A DNA stretch of 64,000 bases, taken from contig OY288243.1 in the NCBI GenBank assembly GCA_958450325.1, positions 32,668,844 to 32,732,843 on the forward strand, in the 5' to 3' direction. Positions 46,679 to 55,626 of this stretch are shown in pieces. This DNA comes from Agrostemma githago (lineage: Eukaryota > Streptophyta > Magnoliopsida > Caryophyllales > Caryophyllaceae). How positions within the stretch are numbered: the first letter of the stretch is position 1; each line of letters begins with the position of its first letter. A program made the position numbers and the translations under genes. A model generated the notes under the pieces. That model did not search any database and was not told where the DNA came from. It worked only from the letters and a program-made list of their open reading frames with translations.

Positions 46679-49600
46679 GTGCAGGACCACATGATAATTC
46701 ATGTAGTGTCAGGGGATGCTGAAGGCCAAACAAGCCGGAGAGGCCAGAAGAGGCAGATCCGGGAACCCCATAATCTGATCTGCTACACTAAAAAAGCAGA
46801 GAGCCCCGTCGGCTTGACCCTGAGCATAAACCCCCAAGACACTGGCTGGGTGGTCTACCCTCACAGAGACCCCTTAGTTCTGTCACTAATTATCAGCAAC
46901 CATATAGTTAAAAGATGCATGGTAGACATGGGCGCCTACACAAACCTGTTGTACAAAGAGGCTTTTGACAAAATGAACCTGGAAAGGAGGCACCTCAAGC
47001 CTGCCCCTGGATCCTTGTATGGATTCAGTGGTGCAGGAATTCTCCCAATGGGAGTTATTGAGCCACCAGTCACATTTGGAGAGGGGGCATCGGCCAGGAA
47101 CATCCGAGCCTCATTTGTGGTTGTAGAAGCCAAATCTGCGTACAACGCTCTGATAAGTCGGGCCACCCTAGATGAGGTAGAAGCCGCAATATCAATTAGG
47201 GCTCTGACCGTGGCCTATGTCACGGATTTCGGGATGGAAGGAAAGATTCATGGAGACCAGGAGTCAACCAGACAATGCTATTCGGTTGCTCTACGCACCC
47301 ACGAAGCAGAAAGAAAAGGTAAGAGAAAGGTAGACAGCTCCCCCAGCAGGGAAGGAGAGATTCTAGCTGATCCGTGGGCCGCAGAGAAAACTGACCACCA
47401 AGAACCTGGGGGTGAAAGCATGCTGGTGGAGTTAGAGCCAGGAAGACCAGTCTTGGTCGGCGCTGACCTGGAGGTATCCTATCGAGAGAAACTGATTAAG
47501 GTCCTGCAGGAAAACGAGGACATCTTTGCTTACTCGGCTGACGAGATGCCGGGGGTCGACCCAGCCCATATCATTCACAAGCTGAATGTTAATCCAGAGG
47601 CTCGACCTGTTAAGCAGAAGAAGAGAAACATGTCAGCGGAAAAAGATCTGGCCATCAAGGAGGAAATCGAGAAGCTCCTGAAGGCTGATTTTATCCAAAG
47701 CTGCGACTACCCTGAATGGCTCGCCAACGTGGTGATGGTAAAGAAATCCTCAGGGGCCTGGAGGATGTGTGCAGATTTCACCAACCTCAACAAGGCATGT
47801 CCCAAAGACTGCTACCCCCTGCCGCGGATTGACCAACTGGTAGATGCCACCAGCGGGCACTCAATGCTCAGCTTCCTGGATGCCTTCTCCGGCTACCATC
47901 AGGTGTACCTTTGGCAGCCAGACAGAGTCAAATGTGCATATATCATAAGTGCAGACACGTATATGTACAAGATGATGCCATTTGGCCTCAAAAATGCAGG
48001 AGCAACCTATCAGTGCTTGGTGGATAAAGTGTTTGAGAACCAGAAAGGTAGAAACTTGGAGGCGTACGTAGACGATGCCATAGTAAAAAGCGAAGGGGAC
48101 ACAGAACACCTGGAGGACTTACAGGAAACCTTCTCCTCCCTGCGCACTTACCTGATGAAGTTAAACCCTAAGAAGTGTACCTTCGGGGTTCGCTCTGGGA
48201 AATTCTTGGGATTCCTGGTCAGTGCCAGAGGGATTGACGCAAATCCTGAAAAGGTGCAGGCTGTTCTAGATCTCCTAGAACCAAAAACGTTCAGAGACAT
48301 TCAGCAGCTGACTGCCAGGATGGCCGCCCTGTCACAATTCATCGCCAGGTCAGCTGACAAGTCAAGACCTTTCTTTAAGATACTGAAGGAGAACAAGCAG
48401 TTCAAATGGGATGCAGAACAGAAGGAAGCCTTTGAACAATTAAAGGAGCCTGAAAAAACTACCGACCCTAGCAGGGCCGATAGCAGGGGAGAAGCTTTTT
48501 CTATACATAGCAGTAACAAACTCAACGGTGAGCGCAGTCATCCTGAGGGAGGAAGCAGGGTCTCAGCAGCCAATCTACTTCGTAAGCCACGCCCTGGGGG
48601 CAGCTGAGAAAAACTATCCGGTCGTGGAAAAGGCGGCATATGCGGTGGTCATTGCAGCGCGAAAACTCAGGCCATACTTTGACGCCCACCCCGTCGTTGT
48701 GTTAACCGATCAACCCCTGGAAAAGGTGTTGGAAAAATTCGAAAAATCTGGGAGACTATTGAAATGGGCTATAGAGCTAAGCGGGCTAGGGATATCTTAT
48801 CAGTCCAGGACCGCCATCAAGGCACAGGCCCCGGTGGACTTCCTAGCCGAGTGCTCCCACTCAAAAGAGAATGACCCACCAGCTGGCGAGTGGATGGTGT
48901 ACACGGATGGGTCATCGACGGCTAATGGTGTGGGCGCAGGGATCGTGCTTACCAGCCCTGAAGGGGTAGACTTTGAACACGCCCTCAGATTCACTTTCCC
49001 AGCGTCAAACAATGAAGCTGAGTATGAGGCTGTCCTGGCAGGAATCCACCTGGCCAAGGCAGCAGGAGAGGAGAGGCTCGTTCTGGCCACCGACTCCCAG
49101 CTCATCGCAAATCAGATTAACGGTGAATACGAAGCTAGAGACCAGGCTATGGCCTCATATCTAAAAAAAGTCAAACAAGAGTTGTCAGGTCTAAAGTCCT
49201 ATGAAGTCAGACATGTCCCCAGGTCACAGAACAACCGAGCGGACGCCCTGTCTAAGTTAGCAAGCTTCAGCTTACAAGACCTTAGAAGGTCAGTATGGGT
49301 AGATGTAATACAAGAAAAATCAACAGTACCCTGCCAACTGATTAATGTCATGGAAGAAACAGAATTCGAAAGCTGGATGACCCCAATCATCCAATTTAAG
49401 AGGCACTGAACCTTACCACAGGATCCAGCCCAAAGGAGCAGAATGCTGGCTAAAGCCGCATGGTTCATACTGATCGAGGGAGAGTTGTACCACAAGTCAT
49501 TCTTTGCCCCTTTGCTCAAATACCTGGGGGCAGGACAGGCTGCAGAGGTGTTGGATGACATACATTCGGGAATCTGCGGTCACCATGTAGGGGGACGAAC

Positions 49601-50604
49601 GCTGGCACCCAAAGCCCTAAGGTAGGATATTATTGGCCAACCTTGCTCGCAGACGCCAGGAGCCTGACCCAGAAATGTAAAAAGTGCCAGCTCTTCGCCC
49701 CTGTGATACATGCCCCGACACATGACCTCAGGCCAATCATGTCCCCCATTCCCTTCGCTCAATGAGGGATGGACATCCTGGGTCCATTCGCTGTGGCGAC
49801 TGGGGGCAGGAAGTTCCTTATCTTAGGAATTGACTACTTTACCAAGTGGATCGAGGCTGAAGCTGTCCCAAACATAACAGAGCCAGCAGTAAGAAAAGTC
49901 ATCTGGAGGAACATAATTACAAGATATGGCCTGCCAAAGGTGTTGGTCTTCGACCATGGCAGACAATTTGACAATGACCCGCTAAGGGCCTGGTTGGAAG
50001 GCCATGATATCACGATTGCCTACTCCGCCGTCTGCCACCCTCAGACCAATGGGCAGGCCGAGGCAGCAAACAAGCAGATCCTAAATGGACTGAAGAAGAT
50101 GGTAAACGAACTCAAGGGCAGATGGGCAGATGAGCTCCCAAGCGTCCTGTGGTCAATCAGAACCACCAGAAAGGAATCCACAGGACAGACTCCCTTCGGT
50201 CTGGTCTACGGAGCCGAGGCCCTACTACCCATTGAAGCACGTATTCCTACCCTCCGGTCTCAACAATTCGACAGGGCCAGCAACGAGGCAACAATGACAG
50301 AAGCCCTTGATCTGGTCAGCGAGGTAAGGCAGGAAGCCAACTCCAACATCGCAGCCTATCAACAAAGAATGAGAAAGGTCTACAACAAGAGGGTAAACAT
50401 GAAGAACTTCCAGATAGGTGACCTGGTCCTGAGAAAAACCCAAGCGGTGGGAAAGTCTAGAGAGCACGGCAAGCTGAGCGCAAACTAGGAAGGCCCATAT
50501 CAGGTCAGATCATGGGACCAGGGACATATAGGATTGCTAACCCTGAGGGCCAGAAGGTAGCAACTCACTGGAATGCGGTCACCCTAAAGAAATATTATGT
50601 CTAG
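46679..50604 (+). pseudogene. pol: Tat-2 protease and pol
   Basis: The protease reads MVDMGAYTNLLY, so the catalytic DTG is DMG (a plausible ACG-to-ATG change). It runs in frame into RT with MCADFTNLNKACPKD, MPFGLKNAGATYQ and YVDD near 48066. A frame change near 48450-48530 precedes the gypsy RNase H, which again lacks its first Asp. The archaeal-type RNase H (about 48890-49270) has VYTDGSS, NNEAEYEA, ATDSQ and RADALSKLAS. Integrase is split by stops (for example near 49408 and 49624) and reads DYFTKWIEAEA, FDHGRQFDND and NGQAEAANK. A last stop at 50486-50488 replaces a usual Trp. The tail ends at TAG 50602-50604. Confidence 0.8.
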
Positions 50605-50841
50605 ACTAAAGTTGAAATGTCTCTTTTCCTTAAAAAATATCGGCGGAGAACGATCAGGTTAAAATGTCGACGGCTCCGACCACGATGTTAAATTTTATTT
50701 CAAGAAATGAAAGACTCTCATACTCGTACTTGTTGTCTGCTCAGATTAGCACTTCACACACAAACGAGCAGGGGGAAATAGAAGGAGGCCAGGGCCCTCC
50801 TGTTGCAAAAACCAGGAAAAAGGGACCCTCCAACAAAAAAC

Positions 50842-51340
50842 GCTAAGTCCCCCACCTGCCTCCAGGCAGGCATGGGGCAGGCTCCCTGACTCCAACCAGG
50901 AGTCAGGGTCAGGCCGGGCCCGATGAGTCGAAACTACAAGGACTGAGACACAATCAGCCTTTTATAAAAAATGCCAAGTCCCCCACCTGCCTCTAGGAAG
51001 GCAGGGGGCAGGCCCCCTGACTCCAGCCAGGTGTCAGGGTCAGGCCGGGCCCCATGAGCCGAAACAACAAGGACTGAGACACAATCAACCTTGTATAAAA
51101 AACGCTAAGTCCCCAATCTGCCTCCAGGCAGGCAGGGGGCAGGCCTTCTGACTCCAGCCAGGAGTCAGGGTTAGGCCGGGCCCCATGAGCCGAAACAACA
51201 AGAACTGAGACACAATCAGCCTTGTATAAAAAAGCGCTAAGTCCCCCACCTGCCTCCAGGCAGGCAAGGGGCATGCCCTCTGACTCCAGTCAGAAGTCAG
51301 GGTCAGGCCAGATCCCTAAAGTCAGGCCAATAGAATTAAC
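50842..51340 (+). repeat. 131-bp tandem array after Tat-2 pol
   Basis: Four units start at 50842, 50973, 51104 and 51236 (periods 131, 131, 132), the last partial. Each contains the inverted repeat CCTGCCTCCAGGCAGG, a GTCAGGGTCAGGCC motif that also occurs in the Tat-2 LTR (about 44282-44295), and a TATAAAAAA tract. Units differ by a few percent. Tandem arrays in the 3' region are typical of Tat elements. The gap 50605-50841 and the segment 51341-51639 hold no gene I can support. Confidence 0.9.
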
Positions 51341-51639
51341 AAACATTCAAGCCTACTCCAAAGGATATCAAAATCTACCACTACTGAAGACTGAACATAT
51401 GTTAAGCAAGGCAGTGGAAAAAAGAATGCGTAGCAAAAAAGCATCCATAAAATTAACATGGAGTTGACAGAAAAGCTTGCGGGGCAAGCAATAAGAATCC
51501 AGGGGTGGGAAAATTAAAGTACAGAATCGGCAGCCGGCCACATCTGGGCCCGATGCGCAAAAGATCAAAATAATAAGCGAGGAAATAAAGGCGCTGAGGG
51601 ATAGGAGCACGAGCCCTCAGAGGACAACTGCCCTAAGTC

Positions 51640-54040
51640 CTATGCAGGAGGAGCATCTTGATCAGGGGCAGCAGGGCCAGCAAAACCATCGTGGGGTGAC
51701 CTGCTGGACCGGGCCTCATTTTCGGCAACATAAAGCTCGTTAAAGGCATCTTTGTTAAAATCCAGAATCAGCTCTCGAATAACTTCCATGCAAAACTCGG
51801 AAGAAGAGTTCGCACCCTTAACGAAGGCATCGTCGACTGAAGTATTCGCCTCCTGAATGATCTCTTCCTTCTCCTTCAGCCATTTCTCCCTTTGGGCCCC
51901 TAGCTCCCCCTGAGCAGATTGAAGATCAGCGTCAACCTTGGAAAGACGGCCAGCACAGTCCTTGATTTTTTCCTCTAGCTCAGCCGCGTTCTTCCTGACC
52001 TTCTCCAGCTCAGCTACGCTCTTCTTAGCTTGCTCCAAACCCACCTCCAGCTCAGCTGCCTCCTTCATAGCCTTTTCACTCTGAGCCTTCCAGACAGTAG
52101 CTTGGCGCTTGGCCTCCTCCAACTCATCTTCCCTCTTGGACATTTGAAGCCTCAGGTTATTGATCAGGGCAGCATCCCTCTCGACCGTCGCTATGCGCTC
52201 AGAGAGGGAGGACCCAGGGGTGATGACCAGCTTCTCATCACTCAGGCGGTTGAGCGCCGCCAACTCCGCAGAGGCCTGAAAGACTAGAGAGCAACGGTAG
52301 AGAAGTTGAGTCGCATAGTTGCAGGAGTGCGTCAGGGACTTGGTAGCCTGATCCAAAAAAGTAGAATTGGAGTCTGAGAAGAGGGCAAAAACGTCAATAC
52401 TGTCGCCAGTTGTGAAGTTGAACTCAGCATTTCCCTCGTTAAACAGCGTTTCTGGGAGATAGGGGGTTGGGCGTTTTGGTTGAGGAGTGCTGGCATCAGC
52501 CTTCAAGTCAACCACCTGGTCAGCAGCTACTGGCTCTTTATCCTTCCTCTTCCTGTTGAGAGGAAGGACACTCTCCCTTGTCCCTTCAGAGGGAGAGGGC
52601 TCCACCACAGCAGAAGGGCGGGATCTTAGAGAAGCGCCCCCGCGCCTGCCAACCGGCGAAGAAGTGGCCTCTGACGTGGCCCCTCCCTCGGCTACCCTGG
52701 AAGCAGAGGCGGAGGGTGCGGGGTGTTTGTTAGCTGGTCTGGGAGGAGGAGGAAGCCTCGTCCGGCTCGCTATTATGCTTTTTACGTGTCCCATAAGAGT
52801 TTTCTTCTTAAATCCGGGAGGAGTTGTCGGGCGGATATTAATGGGCCTGCGCGCTGTATCCAGCCCAATAAGCTTCAGCTGCTTTTTCGTCCAAGTATTC
52901 CTGCGGAAAATCTGCAAAAAGGCAGAAGAAATGAACTAAGTAAGAACACAATGAAACACCCTGGAAAAGCTCATTATAGCCAACCCATGAACTACCTGAA
53001 GCGAGACCAGGATTCAACCCCAGTGGGGTCAAATACTCGTCGGTCGTTATAAGGTCTGCAGGGGGGAGCCAGTCAGTAGAGCCAAACACACCCTTCCCAT
53101 CCTTCACACAAGCGAACTGTTTAATCAAGGACTTGTCCTTGCTGCTCAGCTTGACCTCAAGAGCCTTCCCGCTGACCTTAGGGTGATACTCCTCGCGGGT
53201 TTCCAGGCGGGTATGAACATGGTTCCTGAAGTGCCGAGGAATTCTCCAACCCCCCTCACTATGAACATACAAGAAGTTGTCCTTCCAATGTTTCAGGCTA
53301 TTCATGGTCGGCCAAACCAATGAATAACCCTTCTGCCTGAGGAGAGAGAAATACCCCGGGGCCCCCTCTGTGGAGGCAACCATCTGCAAGCCTACCATAA
53401 ATCTGAGGGCATCTATTGAAGACTCATCCCCAAGGAATAGACAGACCCAGGCGAAGGCCACCAGTGATATGATAGATACGGCGGTCAGCTGGGTGACGGC
53501 GACGTTCATACGCCTGAAAGCCTCTTCAAAGAAAGGGTGCAGGGGGAAGCGCAAACCGAAATCCAGAAACTTGTGATAGACAGCTATACAGTTCTTAGGG
53601 GGGTTGCACACAGTGTCCTTCTCCCCTGGGATTACGACTGAATAACCCGCCCTAAAGTTCTAAAAATTGGCAATGGACTCGGCGGTGTTTTTAGCCATAA
53701 TCATCTCCCGCGGCCCAGGGTCAGAGTATGTATGCAGAGGGACCCTATATTTTACCCTATCCAAGTAATAGACACGCCCCGGCGTCCTGGGCACAAGGTC
53801 GCCTGCGATTTAGAAGGTGTCAATCTCCAGCGCCTCATGATCTGAGTCAACGACTTCGACTGGGGCAGGGTCGGGAGAATTAGCACCCCCACTGTCCTCT
53901 GACGGTGGTCCCCTAGCCAGCGTAACCCCCAGACCAGCAGAGGAGGACGTGAGGTCAGTGTCAACTCCACCCACATCCTTCTCTGACCTCTCAACAGATG
54001 GTTCAGTAAAAGACAAGATCCGGCGATGGTGATGGGTCAT
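51640..54040 (-). pseudogene. Tat-2 antisense 'gypsy-type transposon' gene
   Basis: The ATG at 54040 opens an acidic N-terminus. In the same frame, after stops at 53810-53812 and about 53660, comes a domain reading FLDFGLRFPLHPFFEEAFRR and GVFGSTDWLPP. I recognise it as the plant 'putative gypsy type transposon' domain (Transposase_28 family). A probable 84-bp intron (52912-52995, GTAGTT...TTGCAG) precedes a last exon of about 420 codons: Pro/Ser-rich and then a long coiled coil (about 51780-52250) with AAELE/EELEEAK heptads. The phases across the intron do not agree, so an indel is likely. The function of such antisense genes is unknown. A Gag-like or chromatin-interacting role is only a guess. 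Confidence 0.65.
52912..52995 (-). other. Probable intron of Tat-2 antisense gene
   Basis: CAG/GTAGTTCATG donor and TTTTTGCAG/ATTTTCC acceptor, 84 bp, containing a T-rich stretch in the antisense direction. The flanking frames differ by one phase in the present sequence. Confidence 0.45.
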
Positions 54041-54242
54041 GATGGGCAGAAAAACTAAAAAGCAAGAGTAATTGAAAGGCGAGGAAGTCAGATATTAAGG
54101 TTCTAACCTAGTCAGGATCCGCCGGAGAAGGATGCCAGAGATTTTCCTCAGTCTGAATACTCAGGAAATTGGAGAGTGTAATGAGATGGAATTTTTGAGG
54201 GTTTGAAAAGGTGAAAAGGGGGAGTAGTGGGAGTAGAAAGTC

Positions 54243-54249
54243 TTTTATA
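54243..54249 (-). promoter_or_regulatory. TATA box of Tat-2 antisense gene
   Basis: TCTATAAAAGAC on the minus strand lies about 200 bp before the ATG at 54040. It parallels the TATA box before the Tat-1 antisense gene. The rest of 54041-54300 is non-coding. Confidence 0.45.
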
Positions 54250-54300
54250 GAGAAAGGAAGATGAGAAGTCCCCCCTAAAAGGCCATTCTGTCAGGTACCG

Positions 54301-54630
54301 TGTAATACCCGTAATTTGTATAGAAGTCAAGTCGAGTCAAAACCGAGTCATGTCTTGTAAACCTGATTGTCTCGTTCTATGTAACTGTCAAATTGATTTC
54401 GTTCTCGAGCACATCAATTACGACCCTTAATAACAATAATATAATAATATAATGTTAATCACAATCACAATAACATAATAACATAATAATATATATACAC
54501 ATTAAAATATTTAGGAAGGAGGGGAGTGGGTTAGTACGTAGAAGCCCAACATACTCCGTGTTTATTCGTAACTCCCTACGCCGTTTTCTTCGTGGTCTAC
54601 CCTGCAACCTCTCCTTTATTCCTTGCTTTC
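54301..54630 (+). repeat. LTR fragment of a fourth element
   Basis: Begins TGTAATACCCGTAATTTG, a common plant LTR start, directly after Tat-2 sequence, and is cut at 54631 by Tat-3. If it is an LTR, the rest should follow Tat-3 outside the window. It could be a solo LTR or a whole element. The family is unknown. Confidence 0.5.
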
Positions 54631-54686
54631 TGTTCGGGCCAAAAATTTGCACCTTCAGAATGAAACGTGGCGTGAAGCGAGTGGAC

Positions 54687-55086
54687 GGTCAAAAAGTCAA
54701 AAGTCAAGAGTCAACAACAAAAGGGTCCACGGTTCACGGATGAAAAGTCAAGGTCAGAAACTAAAAGACGGAGGTCAAAATAATCGGAAGACGTCAAACC
54801 AAACAAACCCGAGACAAAACAAAATAATGGGTCAAATGAAGCATGAGACAAATAAAACGATGGTCCATTTAGTCAAGAAGGCCCAACACGTGGAAGGTAA
54901 AACTCAGCCCACACCAAGAGAGAAGGAGGCAACAAACACTCCTACAAGCTAGGAAACTCTCCTGCTGAGCAGGAAAGAATCCAGAAGAAGATTGTAACAG
55001 CTGAGGAGAGTTAAAGGGCCAAATCTCAAGTAATTAAGAAGGGATTAAATGAAAAGATTCTGATGGATAAGAAAGGCAACGGTCAA
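54687..55086 (-). promoter_or_regulatory. W-box cluster in Tat-3 LTR
   Basis: Nine copies of TTGACC or TTGACT on the minus strand, four of them within 27 bases (54687-54713). W-boxes bind WRKY factors, which act in defence and stress responses. Binding here is inferred from sequence alone. Confidence 0.5.
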
Positions 55087-55210
55087 CAGCAACATAAAGG
55101 GAAGGAGGAGAATAATGAGTTGGCATAACGGTCATAACGGTCACTTGGCATTGAAGAGCAATAATTGCTCTACATTAAAGGGGCCATAAAGACACCAGAG
55201 GAGGAGGGGC

Positions 55211-55222
55211 CATATATAAAGG
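55211..55222 (+). promoter_or_regulatory. Tat-3 LTR TATA box
   Basis: CATATATAAAGG is placed about 340 bp before the LTR end and is identical in both LTRs. Confidence 0.6.
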
Positions 55223-55552
55223 AAAGAGGGGAAGAAGGAAGGGGGCATCCCAGCACACCAACTCCAACGCACACAACACCAAAACTCTAGCAATTATAGA
55301 TAAAACATTCCTATTTGTATTCGGTTCTTGATCCTTTTTTTCATTCGTAGTGAAACTTTGGTGGGATTCCGACTCCCCCCGCGGTTTTTCCCACATCGGG
55401 TTTCCGCGTCACCAAACTTTGTGTGTCGTTATTTTCTTTCGTTGTTCCTCGTTCTCTAGTTTTATCTCGATTTCACCGACCCGTAGTTATAGGACGATTG
55501 CTTTGACCCGCAAACTTAAATCGTAGACCCGGTATATTTTTTACCAAAACAA

Positions 55553-55572
55553 TTTGGCGCCCACCGTGGGGC
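55553..55572 (+). other. Tat-3 primer-binding site
   Basis: TTTGGCGCCCACCGTGGGGC follows the LTR by one base. It has the TGGCGCC core common in plant gypsy elements. The tRNA was not assigned. Confidence 0.7.
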
Positions 55573-55626
55573 AAAGTGATCATTTCCTATAAACCAAACC
55601 CTACCGTGAAGCAAACTCGTGTCACC

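Larger units (their letters stand above)
44105..54300 (+). mobile_element. Tat-2: decayed Tat retrotransposon, 3' end not seen
   Basis: 5' LTR, primer-binding site, gag, protease, RT, two RNase H domains, integrase, a 131-bp tandem array and an antisense gene, in that order. It is cut at 54301 by another LTR sequence, so its polypurine tract and 3' LTR must lie beyond the window if they survive. Many stops and frame changes make it the oldest of the three Tat elements here. GC content is clearly higher than the flanks. Confidence 0.85.
54631..55551 (+). repeat. Tat-3 5' LTR
   Basis: TGTTCGGGCC ... CCAAAACA. TATA box CATATATAAAGG is near 55211-55222. Upstream, nine TTGAC[CT] cores lie in the same orientation (first GGTCAA at 54687, last at 55081). 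Confidence 0.95.

Noticed and set aside
51085..51274. Minus-strand ORFs in the 131-bp array
   Set aside because: Translations of tandem repeats. They follow the repeat period and have no coding support.
50842..51340. CRISPR-like array
   Set aside because: Contiguous 131-bp tandem units without spacers, in a plant retrotransposon.
54455..54952. Short ORFs across the fourth LTR and Tat-3 LTR
   Set aside because: They cross element boundaries or lie in LTRs. No domain.
55175..55396. Minus-strand ORF in the Tat-3 LTR (copy at 63714-63935)
   Set aside because: Lies over the promoter region and is repeated only because LTRs are repeated. No domain.
55576..55626. Upstream extension of Tat-3 gag
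   Set aside because: Open but begins with GTG and lies next to the primer-binding site. The ATG at 55627 is a better start.
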